From: Caulobacteraceae bacterium | Lineage (GTDB): Bacteria; Pseudomonadota; Alphaproteobacteria; Caulobacterales; Caulobacteraceae | NCBI GenBank assembly: GCA_947475735.1 | Contig: CANJLQ010000001.1 | Coordinates: forward strand, 62,001-126,000 | Length of the DNA: 64,000 nucleotides | Direction: 5' to 3' | Part shown: positions 17,569 through 27,987 of the stretch, one piece after another | Layout: every line of letters begins with the position of its first letter | Position numbering within the stretch: position 1 is the stretch's first letter | Notes under the pieces: model-generated | Seen by the model: only the letters and a program-made list of their open reading frames with translations | What the model was told of the DNA's origin: nothing | Databases searched by the model: none | Position numbers and translations under genes: made by a program

Positions 17569-19785
17569 ATGTCCGACGCCGCCATCGCCGACAGCACCAC
17601 CGGAGAGGAAGTCCCGTCCTCGCGCGCGCCGCAGCTGACGCTGGACGAGGGGCTGATGGCCTCGCCAGCGCGCTTCTTCAATCGCGAGATAAGCTGGCTG
17701 AAGTTCAACGCCCGGGTGCTGGAGGAGGCCGCCAATCCGGCCCATCCCTTGCTGGAGCGGCTGCGCTTCCTGTCCATCTCGGCCAACAATCTGGACGAGT
17801 TCTTCATGACCCGCGTCGCCGGCCTCAAGGGGCAGGTGCGCGAGCGGGTCCGGACCCTGTCGGCAGATGGTCTGACCGCGGCCGAGCAGCTGGAACGGGT
17901 CAACGTCGCCGCCGGCGAACTGATGGACGAGCAGCAGAAGCGCTGGCGCCAGCTGAGGAACGAACTGACCACCGCTGGCATCGAGGTGGTGCGATCCGGT
18001 AAGATCACCAAGACCGACCGCGACCGGCTGGAGCCCGAGTTCCTGTCCCAGCTGTTCGCTGTCCTGACGCCCCTGGCCATCGATCCGGCCCACCCTTTCC
18101 CCTTCCTGCCCAACCTGGGCTTCTCGCTGGCGCTGAAGCTGCGCCGGGCCCGGGACAACAAGACCCTCTATGCCCTCGTGCCCGTCCCGACCCAGGTCCG
18201 ACGCTTCTGGGAGCTGCCGGGCGACGGCCGGTCGGTGAAGGGGCGTCGTCGCTTCGTGACGCTGGAGACGGTGCTGCTTCTCTTCATCGAGCACCTGTTC
18301 CCGGGCCACGAGGTGCTGGAAAAGGGCGTGCTGCGCCTGATCCGCGACTCGGACATCGAGATCGAGGAAGAGGCCGAGGACCTGGTTCTGGAGTTCGAAG
18401 AGGCCCTGAAACAGCGCCGTCTGGGCTCGGTCGTGCGGGTCAAGATCGAGGCGTCGATGCCTCAAGACCTCCGCGACTTCATCGTCGGCGAACTGGAGGC
18501 CGAGCCTCAGGATGTCGTCATGATCGACGGCATGCTGGGGCTGGCCCAGCTGTCGGAGCTGATCCCCTCCGGCCATCCGGAGCTCAAATTCCCCGGCTAT
18601 GAACCCCGCTATCCCGAACGGGTCCGCGACCAGGGCGGCGACGTCTTCGCGGCCGTGCGCGAGAAGGACATCCTGATCCACCACCCGTTCGAGAGCTTCG
18701 ATGTGGTGGTCCAGTTCCTGCGCCAGGCCGCGCGCGACCCCAACGTCATCGCGATCAAGCAGACGCTGTACCGGACCTCCAAGGACAGCCCCATCGTCGC
18801 CGCCCTGATCGAGGCGGCCGAGAACGGCAAGAACGTGGTCGCACTGGTCGAGATCAAGGCCCGCTTCGACGAGGAGGCCAATCTGCGCTGGGCCCGGGCC
18901 ATGGAGCGCGCCGGCGTCCACGTCGTCTTCGGCTTCGTGGAGTACAAGACCCACGCCAAGCTCAGCGTCGTCGTGCGCCGCGAGGGCGAGGCCCTGCGCA
19001 CCTACTGTCACTTCGGCACCGGCAACTATCACCCGATCACCGCCAAGGTTTACACCGACCTCAGCCTGTTCAGCTCCGACCCGGTCCTGGCGCGCGATGC
19101 CTCGCGCGTCTTCAACTACATCACCGGCTACGCCCAGCCCGAGGACCTGGAGGCCCTGGTCGTCTCGCCCCTGAACATGAAGTCGACCCTGATCGATCTG
19201 ATCGGCAAGGAGATGTCGGCCGCCGCCAAGGGCAAGCCGGCCGCCATCTGGGTCAAGCTGAACGCTCTGGTCGATCCCCAGATCATCGACGCCCTGTATC
19301 GCGCCAGCCAGTGGGGCGTGCGCATCGAACTGGTGGTGCGCGGCATCTGCTGCCTGCGACCGGGCGTGCCGGGCCTGTCGGAGAACATCCGGGTCAAGTC
19401 GATCGTCGGCCGCTTCCTGGAGCATAGCCGCATCATCTGCTTCGCCAACGGCCGCGACCTGCCCCACGACAAGGCCAAGGTCTTCATCTCCTCGGCCGAC
19501 TGGATGACCCGCAACCTGGACCGCCGGGTCGAGGTCATGACGCCGGTGACCAACGCCACCGTCCACGACCAGGTGCTGGACCAGATCATGGTCGCCAACC
19601 TCAAGGACGACGCCCAGAGCTGGGTTCTGGGTTCCGACGGCGACTACACCCGCGTGACGCCGGCCGACCCGGCCCGGCCCTTTTCGGCCCACCAGTACTT
19701 CATGACCAACCCCAGCCTGTCCGGACGGGGCCGCAAGGTGAAGACCCTGCCGGGCCGCCTGCGCTATATCCGGCCGGGCAAATGA
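17569..19785 (+). CDS. ppk1: Polyphosphate kinase 1
   Basis: The protein has 738 residues, the usual PPK1 size. The N-terminal domain begins [19 protein letters not shown] and continues [20 protein letters not shown]. The catalytic phospholipase D-like domains carry [15 protein letters not shown] and [17 protein letters not shown], in which the His is the residue phosphorylated during catalysis, and [19 protein letters not shown]. The enzyme reversibly makes polyphosphate from ATP. The gene is 23 bases after hdaA and 10 bases before the exopolyphosphatase gene, so synthesis and breakdown of polyphosphate are encoded together. Confidence 0.97.
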   Translation: MSDAAIADSTTGEEVPSSRAPQLTLDEGLMASPARFFNREISWLKFNARVLEEAANPAHPLLERLRFLSISANNLDEFFMTRVAGLKGQVRERVRTLSADGLTAAEQLERVNVAAGELMDEQQKRWRQLRNELTTAGIEVVRSGKITKTDRDRLEPEFLSQLFAVLTPLAIDPAHPFPFLPNLGFSLALKLRRARDNKTLYALVPVPTQVRRFWELPGDGRSVKGRRRFVTLETVLLLFIEHLFPGHEVLEKGVLRLIRDSDIEIEEEAEDLVLEFEEALKQRRLGSVVRVKIEASMPQDLRDFIVGELEAEPQDVVMIDGMLGLAQLSELIPSGHPELKFPGYEPRYPERVRDQGGDVFAAVREKDILIHHPFESFDVVVQFLRQAARDPNVIAIKQTLYRTSKDSPIVAALIEAAENGKNVVALVEIKARFDEEANLRWARAMERAGVHVVFGFVEYKTHAKLSVVVRREGEALRTYCHFGTGNYHPITAKVYTDLSLFSSDPVLARDASRVFNYITGYAQPEDLEALVVSPLNMKSTLIDLIGKEMSAAAKGKPAAIWVKLNALVDPQIIDALYRASQWGVRIELVVRGICCLRPGVPGLSENIRVKSIVGRFLEHSRIICFANGRDLPHDKAKVFISSADWMTRNLDRRVEVMTPVTNATVHDQVLDQIMVANLKDDAQSWVLGSDGDYTRVTPADPARPFSAHQYFMTNPSLSGRGRKVKTLPGRLRYIRPGK

Positions 19786-19795
19786 GCGTGACGGC

Positions 19796-21283
19796 GTGAG
19801 CGAGCCCTATCCCGCCCCGCGCGAGGCGGCCGTCGTCGACATCGGCTCCAACTCCGTGCGCATGGTGCTGTACCGTCTGGAGGGCCGCGCCATCTGGACG
19901 GTGTTCAACGAGAAGGTCCTGGCCGGCCTGGGCCGCGACCTTCCCGAGACCGGCCGCCTGTCCGAGCCCGGGGTCGCCCTGGCCATGACCGCGCTGCGCC
20001 GCTTCGCCGCCGTGCTGGAGGGGGTCAAGCCCGCCTATGTCTTCGTCGCGGCCACCGCCGCCGTGCGGGAGGCAAAGGACGGGCCGGACTTCTGCGATCG
20101 CGTCGCGGCCGAGACGGGCCTGCGCGTCCGCGTGCTGACCGGCGAGGAAGAAGCCCTCTATGCCGCCCTCGGCGTCGTCGCCGGGGATCCGCGCGCTCAA
20201 GGTCTGGCCGCCGACATGGGCGGCTCCAGCCTGGAACTCATCCGCATCGGCCAAGGACGCCCCGAGGCGGGCATCACCCTGCCGCTGGGCCCCTTCAGCC
20301 TGGCGGATCCCAAGGGGTTCGACGCCGACCGGCTGCGCGCCGCGATCGCCCAGCGCCTCAAGCCCGTGACGAGGCAGTTCTCGACCTCGGAGCTCCACGC
20401 CGTCGGCGGTGGCTGGCGCTCGTTGGCCCAATTGCACATGGAGATGAGCGGCTATCCGCTGCGGATCGTGCACCAGTACGCCATGACGTCCACGGAAGCC
20501 CGCGACGTGGCCCGTTTCGTCGCCCAGCAGTCCAAGGCCTCGCTGGACCGGCTGCCCGGTGTTTCGAAACGCCGCGCCGAGACCCTGCCCTACGCCGCCT
20601 TGGTGCTGGAGGGGCTGATCGAGGCCCTGGGTCTGAAGACGGTCGTCTTCTCCGCCTGGGGTCTGCGTGAGGGCCTGCTCTACGAGACGCTGGACCGGGA
20701 CGAGAGCCCGGTGGACCCCCTGATCGCCGGCTGCGCGGCGCTGGGCGCGCGTCAGGGGATCTCGCCTGGCCTGCCCGCCGCGCTGGAGGCCTGGCTCGCC
20801 GAGGTCATCGCCGCCCTGCCGGTCAGCTTCGGGCCCGAGCGTGACCCGGTCCTGGCCGCCGCCGCGTGTGGATTGGCCGATCTGGGTGCCCGGCTGCATC
20901 CAGACCACCGCGTCGATCTGGTGTTCGATCAGGTCCTGCGCGCGCCCATCCCGGGTCAGACCCACGCCGAGCGCGTCTGGCTGGCCTGCGCCCTCAACGC
21001 CCGCTACGGCGGCAGCGCCTCGACCCCGGAGCCCGCCGCCGCGGACCGGCTACTGAGCGAGGAGGCCCGGCTGGGGGCTCGCGCCATGGGTCTGGCGCTA
21101 CGGCTCGGATGCGATCTGTCGGGCCGCTCGCCTCAGTTGCTGGCCAATGCGTCCGTGCGGGTCGGAGGCGGGACGCTCAGCCTCACGGCCGCGCCCGGGT
21201 ATGCCGACGTCCTGCTGGGCGAACAGACGAAGCGGCGCGCCAAGGCGCTCGCGGAGGCGCTGGGGCTGAAGCTGGAAATCTAG
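19796..21283 (+). CDS. ppx: Exopolyphosphatase / pppGpp phosphohydrolase family protein
   Basis: The protein has 495 residues from a GTG start. The Ppx/GppA fold (actin-like ATPase superfamily) is shown by AVVDIGSNSVRMVLY near residue 13, VFVAATAAVREAKDG, LTGEEEALYAALGV and the phosphate loop AADMGGSSLELIRIG. After residue about 310 a C-terminal helical domain follows (HAERVWLACALNARYGG). It removes terminal phosphate from polyphosphate, and family members may also hydrolyse pppGpp. It immediately follows ppk1. A stem-loop with GANTC sites lies after its stop codon, before the convergent rnd gene. Confidence 0.94.
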   Translation: MSEPYPAPREAAVVDIGSNSVRMVLYRLEGRAIWTVFNEKVLAGLGRDLPETGRLSEPGVALAMTALRRFAAVLEGVKPAYVFVAATAAVREAKDGPDFCDRVAAETGLRVRVLTGEEEALYAALGVVAGDPRAQGLAADMGGSSLELIRIGQGRPEAGITLPLGPFSLADPKGFDADRLRAAIAQRLKPVTRQFSTSELHAVGGGWRSLAQLHMEMSGYPLRIVHQYAMTSTEARDVARFVAQQSKASLDRLPGVSKRRAETLPYAALVLEGLIEALGLKTVVFSAWGLREGLLYETLDRDESPVDPLIAGCAALGARQGISPGLPAALEAWLAEVIAALPVSFGPERDPVLAAAACGLADLGARLHPDHRVDLVFDQVLRAPIPGQTHAERVWLACALNARYGGSASTPEPAAADRLLSEEARLGARAMGLALRLGCDLSGRSPQLLANASVRVGGGTLSLTAAPGYADVLLGEQTKRRAKALAEALGLKLEI

Positions 21284-21301
21284 ACGAGCGTCTCGAACGT
21301 C

Positions 21302-21344
21302 GAGATTGGACTCCGGACGGTCCGAGTCCAACGAGTCCAATCTC
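21302..21344. repeat. Inverted repeat GAGATTGGACTC / GAGTCCAATCTC with three GANTC sites
   Basis: Perfect 12-base arms (21302-21313 and 21333-21344) enclose 19 bases that can themselves pair (GGAC/GTCC) and hold a third GANTC. It lies 18 bases after the ppx stop and may be its terminator hairpin. The core TTGGACTC...GAGTCCAA is shared with 5086-5120. Confidence 0.65.
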
Positions 21345-21428
21345 TCAGACATGGCCTCAGAAGACCCAGCTAGAAAGCTGTAAGCCTTAAAGTCACGCCG
21401 TTCAGTGAGTGTGGCGGGGCGTCCAGAA

Positions 21429-21485
21429 CCCCTCCACCGCTTCGCGGTCCCCTCCTCATTCGCCAAGCGGCGACCGGGGAAGAGA
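21429..21485. repeat. Solo fragment of the family C element
   Basis: The stretch contains CCCCTCCACCGCTTCGCGG followed by a CT-rich arm, as in the right half of the 7818-7947 element, but without its left arm. It lies just after the rnd stop codon (minus strand), between convergent ppx and rnd. Confidence 0.55.
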
Positions 21486-21494
21486 CGCGGCGAT

Positions 21495-22643
21495 CTACTC
21501 GATCTCCACGACCTCGACCCGCGCCCCGTTGAGAACGAGCGCGATCTCGCCCCGCTTGAGCTTCAGCGCGTCCTCGCCGAACAGCTGCCGCCGCCAGCCC
21601 TTGAGGGCGTCCACGTCGGCGGCGTCCGACAAGGCGATCTTCTCCAGGTCGGCGACGTTGGCGATCAGCTTGGAGGCCACGCCGGCGTTGTCGCTCTTGG
21701 CCTTCAGGAGGACCTTCAGCAGCTCCACGACGCTGGGCGGCGCCGGCTGGTTGTGCGCGGGCCGGTCCATCTTGGGCGCATGGGCCTCCGGGTCGGCCAT
21801 GACGCGCTTCAGCACCTCGATCAGCTCCAGCCCCAGCCGAGAGCCGCCGAAGCCCTTGGGGACGGACCGCAACCGGTTGAAGGCTTCGATATCGGTCGGG
21901 GCCTGGGTCGCGACCTCGTCGATCGCCTCGTCCTTCAGAATGCGGCCGCGTGGCTGGTCCCGCTCCTGCGCCGCCCGCTCTCGCCAGACCGCCGTCGCCT
22001 TGAACGCCGCGAGGTACTTGGCCGAATACTTCTTGGGTTTCAGCCGCTTCCAGGCCTTCTCCGGATCGGTGTCGTAGAGGTCCGGGTCGACCAGATCCTC
22101 CATCTCCGAGGTCACCCAGTCCAGGCGGCCCTCCTTCATCAGCCGGTCGCGCAGCTTGGGGTACAGGGCCGCCAGATGGGTCACATCGCCCAGCGCATAG
22201 TGCAGCTGCGCGTCCGACAGGGGCCGCCGCGACCAGTCGGTGAAGCGGCTGCCCTTGTCCAGGTCGATCCGCAGCATCTGCCGGACCAGTCCGTCATAGG
22301 CGACCTGATCGCCGAACCCCGCCGCCATGGCCGCCACCTGGGTGTCGAACATCGGCTTGGGCATGGCGCCCAGCTTGACGAAGATTTCCGTGTCCTGGCG
22401 CGCGGCGTGGAACACCTTTACAATCGCGGGGTCGCGCAGGATGTCGAGGAACGGCTCCAGGTCCAGCCCCTCGGCCTGGGGGTCAATGATCGCCTCATGC
22501 TCCGGCGTCGCGGCCTGGATCAGGCACAGCTTGGGCCAGTAGGTCGTCTCCCGCATGAACTCGGTGTCGACCGCGATGAAGGGAGCGTTGCGAACCGCCG
22601 AACAGAACTGGGCCAGCGCGTCATTGGTGGTGATCGGCGTCAT
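21495..22643 (-). CDS. rnd: Ribonuclease D
   Basis: The protein has 382 residues. The DEDD exonuclease domain shows FIAVDTEFMRETTYWPKLCL (motif I, Asp and Glu), VKVFHAARQDTEIF (motif II, Asp) and the Tyr/Asp motif III around DAQLHYALGDVTHLAALYP. HRDC domains follow (AVWRERAAQERDQPRGRILK and a second copy nearer the C-terminus). RNase D trims the 3' ends of tRNA precursors and other small RNAs. The start at 22643 gives the family N-terminus; an upstream in-frame ATG at 22703 adds 20 atypical residues. It is divergent from purM and convergent with ppx. Confidence 0.94.
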   Translation of the reverse strand: MTPITTNDALAQFCSAVRNAPFIAVDTEFMRETTYWPKLCLIQAATPEHEAIIDPQAEGLDLEPFLDILRDPAIVKVFHAARQDTEIFVKLGAMPKPMFDTQVAAMAAGFGDQVAYDGLVRQMLRIDLDKGSRFTDWSRRPLSDAQLHYALGDVTHLAALYPKLRDRLMKEGRLDWVTSEMEDLVDPDLYDTDPEKAWKRLKPKKYSAKYLAAFKATAVWRERAAQERDQPRGRILKDEAIDEVATQAPTDIEAFNRLRSVPKGFGGSRLGLELIEVLKRVMADPEAHAPKMDRPAHNQPAPPSVVELLKVLLKAKSDNAGVASKLIANVADLEKIALSDAADVDALKGWRRQLFGEDALKLKRGEIALVLNGARVEVVEIE

Positions 22644-22723
22644 TGAAATGCTATAGCCCCCCGCGACCGCGTCGTGGCAAGAGCCCCGGCCTTTTTTCCG
22701 CACTCCTTTCAGGCCTGTGAGCG

Positions 22724-23751
<1,028 letters not shown>

Positions 23752-23755
<4 letters not shown>

Positions 23756-23952
23756 CCGACCTCGGGGCTCGCCTGGGCTACGCTCGGATCCTCGATCACC
23801 ACGCCCGGACCAAGCACCATTACGCCCGCGAGCAGCACAGCGGCTGTGGCTGCCAGGGCTGTCGCGCCCAACAGGGACAGCGCCCCCGCCTTGCGCGGCG
23901 GCACGCCGAGATGACCTCGGGCGGCTTCGATCTGGGTCAGCACATGGGCCAT
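23752..23952 (-). CDS. Small single-pass membrane protein, unknown
   Basis: The protein has 66 residues: a soluble start ([19 protein letters not shown]) with basic residues, one strong hydrophobic segment at about 24-48 ([19 protein letters not shown] onward), and a short polar tail ending QASPEVG. A good Shine-Dalgarno sequence, GGGAGA, lies nine bases before the ATG, and the composition resembles real coding sequence. The stop codon overlaps the purM stop on the other strand. No family was recognised. The gene is divergent from trpG and shares its promoter region. Moderately confident that it is a gene; its function is not known. Confidence 0.55.
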
Positions 23953-24059
23953 GTCGGGTCTCCCGCTTCAACGCTGCGACCTCACGCCCATTCGGTTAAC
24001 CAAGAGTTGCCGCGCCTCCTCGCTTGGCGACGGTCAAGCCAGCCCCTAGAAGCTCTCCC

Positions 24060-24650
24060 ATGATCCTCGTCGTCGATAACTACGACAGCTTTACCTACAA
24101 CCTCGTCCACTACCTCGCGGAGCTGGGCGCGGAGACGCATGTCATCCGCAACGACGACCTGACCGTCCACGAGGCCTGGGCTCTGAAGCCCGAAGCCATC
24201 CTGCTATCCCCAGGCCCCTGCGCGCCCGATCAGGCCGGCATCTGCCTGCCGATCCTGAAGACCGCGCCAGACGACATGCCAATTCTCGGCGTCTGCCTGG
24301 GCCACCAGGCCATCGGCCAGGCCTTCGGCGGCGACGTGGTCCGCGCCCAGACCCTGATGCACGGCAAGACCTCGCCGATCACTCACGAGGGCCGGGGCCT
24401 GTTCAAGGGCCTGCCCAGCCCCTTCACCGCCACCCGCTACCACAGCCTGGCGGTCAGCCGCGCGACTCTGCCCAATACGCTGAATGTCACCGCCTGGACC
24501 GAGGACGGCGAGATCATGGGCGTCCAGCATCACGAACGGCCCATCCACGGCGTCCAGTTCCACCCGGAATCCATCGCCACCGAACACGGCCACGACCTGA
24601 TCGCCAACTTCCTGGACCTGGCCAACGTCCGCCGCCTCGCGGTCGTCTGA
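24060..24650 (+). CDS. trpG: Anthranilate synthase component II (glutamine amidotransferase; TrpG/PabA)
   Basis: The protein has 196 residues of class I glutamine amidotransferase. It begins [20 protein letters not shown]. The nucleophile Cys is in [16 protein letters not shown] near residue 80; the His and Glu are in [14 protein letters not shown] near 170. It supplies ammonia from glutamine to anthranilate synthase component I and often also to aminodeoxychorismate synthase. It is fused by a one-base stop/start overlap (TGATG) to trpD, followed by trpC, forming a trpGDC operon. trpE is not in the window. Confidence 0.95.
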   Translation: MILVVDNYDSFTYNLVHYLAELGAETHVIRNDDLTVHEAWALKPEAILLSPGPCAPDQAGICLPILKTAPDDMPILGVCLGHQAIGQAFGGDVVRAQTLMHGKTSPITHEGRGLFKGLPSPFTATRYHSLAVSRATLPNTLNVTAWTEDGEIMGVQHHERPIHGVQFHPESIATEHGHDLIANFLDLANVRRLAVV

Positions 24651-25684
24651 TGTCGGACACCATCAAGCCCCTGCTGGCCAAGCTGGTCGACGGCCAGATC
24701 CTGACCGAGGCCGAGGCCGGCGACTTCTTCGCCGCCTGCCTGCGCGGCGAGCCGACCCCCGCCCAGGTCGCCGCCGCCGTCACCGCCCTGCGCATCCGGG
24801 GCGAGACCGTGCCCGAGATCACCGCCTTCGCCCGCGCCATGCGCTCGGCCGCCGCGCCGTTCGAGACCCCCTTCGACGTCATCGACACCTGCGGCACCGG
24901 CGGCGACGGCGCCCACACCTTCAACATCTCCACCGCCGCCGCGCTGGTGCTCGCGGGGGCGGGCCTCAAGGTCGCCAAGCACGGCAACCGTGCCCTCAGC
25001 TCCAAATCCGGATCGTCCGACGTGCTGGCCGCGCTCGGCGTCGACCTAATGGCCCCGGCCGAGCGCCAGAAGCAGGCGCTGGACCAAGCCGGCATCTGCT
25101 TCCTTTTCGCTCCCGCCTATCACGGCGCCATGCGCCATGTGACGCCGATCCGGGCCGAGATCGGGTTTCGCACCGTGTTCAACCTGCTGGGTCCGCTGTC
25201 GAACCCGGCCGGCGCCCGCCGCCAAGTCATGGGCGTCTATGATCCGCGCCTGCTCGAACCCCTGGTCGAGGTGCTGGGCCGCCTCGGCGCGACCCGCGCC
25301 TGGACCGTTCACGGCCAGGGTCTGGACGAGCTCACCACCACCGGCCCGACCGACGTCGCCGAATGGAAGGACGGCGCCGTCCGCCGCTTCCAGGTCACGC
25401 CCGAGGACGCCGGCCTGCCCCGCGCCAGCCTCGCCGACCTTCGCGGCGGCGACGCCGAGGAGAACGCCACGGCCCTTCGCGCCCTGCTGGCCGGCACCTC
25501 CGGCCCCTACCGCGACGTCGTCCTGCTGAACGCCGCCGCCGCCCTCGTCGTCGCCGACCGCGCCGCTGATCTGAAGGACGGCGTGGCCATCGCCGCCCGC
25601 GCCATCGACGACGGCTCGGCCGCCCGGTCGCTGGAGACGCTCGCCCGCGTCACCTCCGCCCCCGCAGAGGTGCCCGAGGCATGA
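24650..25684 (+). CDS. trpD: Anthranilate phosphoribosyltransferase
   Basis: The protein has 344 residues. Motifs are the helical N-terminal domain ([19 protein letters not shown]), the PRPP-binding loop [34 protein letters not shown] with the anthranilate site, [35 protein letters not shown] and [15 protein letters not shown]. It transfers the phosphoribosyl group to anthranilate, the second step of tryptophan synthesis. Start and stop overlap trpG and trpC, showing translational coupling across the operon. Confidence 0.97.
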   Translation: MSDTIKPLLAKLVDGQILTEAEAGDFFAACLRGEPTPAQVAAAVTALRIRGETVPEITAFARAMRSAAAPFETPFDVIDTCGTGGDGAHTFNISTAAALVLAGAGLKVAKHGNRALSSKSGSSDVLAALGVDLMAPAERQKQALDQAGICFLFAPAYHGAMRHVTPIRAEIGFRTVFNLLGPLSNPAGARRQVMGVYDPRLLEPLVEVLGRLGATRAWTVHGQGLDELTTTGPTDVAEWKDGAVRRFQVTPEDAGLPRASLADLRGGDAEENATALRALLAGTSGPYRDVVLLNAAAALVVADRAADLKDGVAIAARAIDDGSAARSLETLARVTSAPAEVPEA

Positions 25685-26469
25685 CCGACATCCTCGAACA
25701 GATCGCCGCCTACAAGCGCGAGGACGTCGCCGCCCGCAAACGCGAGCGCCCCTTCGCCGAGATCGAATCGCTGGCCCTGGTCGCCGGCATGCCGCGCGGC
25801 TTCACCGCCGCCCTGCGAAAGCGCGCCGCGCCCGGCCGCCCCGCCCTGATCGCCGAGGTCAAGAAGGCCAGCCCCTCCAAGGGCCTGATCCGCGCCGACT
25901 TCGACCCGCCCGCCCTGGCCCGCGCCTACGAGGTCGGGGGCGCCGCCTGCCTGTCGATCCTGACCGACGGGCCAAGCTTCCAGGGCGACGACGCCTATCT
26001 GGTCGCCGCCCGCGCCGCCGTCGCCCTGCCCTGCCTGCGCAAGGACTTCCTCGTCGAGCCCTGGCAGGTGGCCGAGAGCCGCACGCTCGGCGCCGACTGC
26101 ATCCTGATCATCCTGTCGATGGTCGATGATTCGCTCGCCGCCGACTTGCTGGCCGAGGCCCGCCGATTCGGCATGGACGCCCTGATCGAGACCCACGACG
26201 AAGCCGAAATGGCCCGCGCCGCCTCGCTTGGCGGCGAGCTGATCGGCGTCAACAACCGGTCTCTGCGCACCTTCGAGGTCGACCTCGCCACCACCGCCCG
26301 CATGGCGCACCTGGCCCCGCCGAACGCCCTGCTGGTCGCCGAAAGCGGCATCTTCACACCCGCCGACGTTGCTGCGGTCGCCGAGGCCGGCGCGGGGGCG
26401 ATCCTGGTCGGCGAAAGCCTGATGCGTCAGAGCGATGTTGAAGAGGCGACGCGGGCGCTTCTCCTGTGA
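25681..26469 (+). CDS. trpC: Indole-3-glycerol phosphate synthase
   Basis: The protein has 262 residues with a TIM-barrel. Key segments: [37 protein letters not shown] (catalytic Lys and substrate loop), [31 protein letters not shown] (catalytic Lys), [27 protein letters not shown] and LLVAESGIF. It closes the indole ring in tryptophan synthesis. It overlaps trpD by four bases (ATGA) and the next gene by GTGA. In many alphaproteobacteria moaC, moeA and lexA follow trpC; here an unknown membrane protein gene precedes lexA. Confidence 0.97.
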   Translation: MTDILEQIAAYKREDVAARKRERPFAEIESLALVAGMPRGFTAALRKRAAPGRPALIAEVKKASPSKGLIRADFDPPALARAYEVGGAACLSILTDGPSFQGDDAYLVAARAAVALPCLRKDFLVEPWQVAESRTLGADCILIILSMVDDSLAADLLAEARRFGMDALIETHDEAEMARAASLGGELIGVNNRSLRTFEVDLATTARMAHLAPPNALLVAESGIFTPADVAAVAEAGAGAILVGESLMRQSDVEEATRALLL

Positions 26470-26945
26470 GCGACAGCAGGCGCCCGACTGCGAAAGCCAT
26501 CTGGGAGCGCCGTCTTTTGATCGCGGTTTTTCTGGTGGCCGTTCCCGTCCTCGTCGTCCGCGCGTGCGCTCTCCTCGCATCAGATGGGCTCGGATACAGC
26601 GGCCGTCGACCATGGGAGTTCGCCGTCATCGCCAGCTTCTTGATCGCAGGCTTTATGGTCGTCGCGCTCCAGCGACTGGCCAGTCAGAAGGGGACGACGG
26701 TCGAAGTCCTGGAAGACCGCTTGCAGCATCCTCACTGGAAGCAACCGATCCTTTTCCGGGACATCGAGAGAGTGGCGATCGAACGCACTGAGTTCTGGGG
26801 AAAGCCGGGTTCAGCCCTGCATCTTCGTCTCATCGACGGCTCGACGCAGCATATTCCAAACCTGCTGCTCCCCACTTCTCCGCGTCGCTTCGCGGCTCAA
26901 CTGAGGAGGGCTCTCGGTCGCCATCGCACCGCCGTTTCCCGTTAA
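26466..26945 (+). CDS. Two-helix membrane protein with possible PH-like domain, unknown
   Basis: The protein has 159 residues from a GTG start overlapping the trpC stop (GTGA). Two hydrophobic helices occur, at about 15-40 ([20 protein letters not shown]) and 54-72 ([17 protein letters not shown]). A soluble C-terminal domain follows: [56 protein letters not shown]. The pattern of a short beta-rich domain after two helices suggests a bacterial PH-like domain (inference). Codon use is slightly less GC-biased than trpC. It stands between trpC and lexA, where conserved operons usually place moa genes, so it may be a later insertion. No function assigned. Confidence 0.7.
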   Translation: MSDSRRPTAKAIWERRLLIAVFLVAVPVLVVRACALLASDGLGYSGRRPWEFAVIASFLIAGFMVVALQRLASQKGTTVEVLEDRLQHPHWKQPILFRDIERVAIERTEFWGKPGSALHLRLIDGSTQHIPNLLLPTSPRRFAAQLRRALGRHRTAVSR

Positions 26946-26946
26946 G

Positions 26947-26975
26947 TTGACATTCACCAAGAACACTTACAGAAC
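26947..26975 (+). promoter_or_regulatory. Predicted lexA promoter
   Basis: TTGACA (26947-26952) is followed by a 17-base spacer and CAGAAC (26970-26975). The GAAC of the -10 is also half of a LexA box. The same layout, TTGAC-N17-xAGAAC, occurs in front of the SOS ORF at 54845-54934. Confidence 0.5.
26961..26975 (-). promoter_or_regulatory. LexA box 1 (GAAC-N7-GAAC)
   Basis: GAAC ACTTACA GAAC is the reverse-strand form of the alphaproteobacterial SOS box GTTC-N7-GTTC. It overlaps the predicted -10 of lexA, so bound LexA would block RNA polymerase. Confidence 0.8.
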
Positions 26976-26985
26976 ATCGCCAACG

Positions 26986-27000
26986 GTTCACGACTTGTTC
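26986..27000 (+). promoter_or_regulatory. LexA box 2 (GTTC-N7-GTTC)
   Basis: GTTC ACGACTT GTTC is a perfect match to the alphaproteobacterial SOS box, 15 bases before the lexA ATG. With box 1 it makes a divergent pair whose starts are 25 bases apart, indicating strong autoregulation of lexA. Confidence 0.85.
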
Positions 27001-27015
27001 TGAAGGCAACGTCCG

Positions 27016-27708
27016 ATGCTCACGCGCAAACAGCACGAACTCCTGATGTTCATCCACGAACGCATCAAGGAGACGGGCGTCTCGCCCTCCTTCGACGAGA
27101 TGAAGGAGGCGCTGGATCTGGCGTCCAAGTCGGGCATCCACCGCCTGATCACGGCATTGGAGGAGCGCGGCTTCATCCGCCGCCTCGCCCACCGCGCCCG
27201 GGCGCTGGAGGTCATGAAGCTGCCGGAACAGGCCACGGCCGGAGCGCCCCGCGGCCGGGCCGGCTTCACGCCCGCGGTGATCGAGGGCGGCGGCCGCAGC
27301 CAGCCGGTCGAAGCCGCCAACGACACCCGTGAACTGGTCCTGGTCGGCAAGATCGCCGCCGGCGCCCCCATCGCCGCGCTCCAGGGCGACAACGGCCGCT
27401 ATTCGGTGCCCGAGGCCATGCTGGGCGCGGGCGAGCACTACATGCTCGAGATCGAGGGCGATTCGATGATCGAGGCTGGCATCCTCGACGGCGACCTGGT
27501 CGTCATCAAGAAGTCCGACACCGCCTCCTCCGGCGAGATCGTCGTGGCGCTGGTCGAAGGCGAGGAGGCCACGCTCAAGCGCCTGCGCAAGAAGGGCGGC
27601 TCCATCGCTCTGGAGCCCGCCAACCGCAACTACGAAACCCGCATCTTCGGCCCCGACCAGGTCGAGGTCCAGGGCAAGCTGGTGGGCCTCATCCGCCGGT
27701 ATCACTGA
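27016..27708 (+). CDS. lexA: LexA repressor
   Basis: The protein has 230 residues. The N-terminal winged helix is [20 protein letters not shown] to about residue 65, with the recognition region [20 protein letters not shown]. The cleavage site is the Ala-Gly in [11 protein letters not shown] near residue 115. The serine-lysine dyad is in [10 protein letters not shown] and in [10 protein letters not shown]. LexA represses SOS genes and cleaves itself when RecA filaments form. The start follows GAAGG. Two LexA boxes precede it. It is followed by a repeat element and then by convergent comEC. In this window the other candidate target is sidA-dnaE at 51345-54934. Confidence 0.97.
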   Translation: MLTRKQHELLMFIHERIKETGVSPSFDEMKEALDLASKSGIHRLITALEERGFIRRLAHRARALEVMKLPEQATAGAPRGRAGFTPAVIEGGGRSQPVEAANDTRELVLVGKIAAGAPIAALQGDNGRYSVPEAMLGAGEHYMLEIEGDSMIEAGILDGDLVVIKKSDTASSGEIVVALVEGEEATLKRLRKKGGSIALEPANRNYETRIFGPDQVEVQGKLVGLIRRYH

Positions 27709-27766
27709 GCTTGATTTTGTCAGCCCGGCCGGAGCGCAACCTCGGCCCCCCGGGGTGAACCGCTTT

Positions 27767-27964
27767 TGTCATCCCGGCCGAAGCGCAGCGGAGAGCCGGG
27801 ACGCAGCGTCGACCTTGTAACGAGGCCCGGCCAGCGAGCCGGGCCAATGCTTCAGCGTCATCATGCGTTCGGACCGTTCTCCCGGTTCGTCCTCCGGCCG
27901 ACCGGGAGCTACACAATGCGGCATCCTGGTCCCGGCTCTCCGCTGCGCTCCGGCCGGGATGACA
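27767..27964. repeat. 198-bp inverted-repeat element (family B)
   Basis: The 35-bp ends 27767-27801 and 27930-27964 are inverted repeats with one mismatch, starting TGTCATCCCGGCCGAAGCG. Inside is a second hairpin, GGCCCGGC / GCCGGGCC (27824-27844). A second copy with the same ends is at 60649-60844. It lies between lexA and the comEC stop; no gene is present. A degenerate relative (CAGCCCGGCCGGAGCG) lies just before it at about 27721. Confidence 0.85.
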
Positions 27965-27987
27965 AGGGGGCTAATGCTAAGCCCCCC

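Noticed and set aside
23990..24010. CtrA binding site at GGTTAACCAA between the small membrane ORF and trpG
   Set aside because: Only one TTAA half-site is present; the second half at seven bases is missing.
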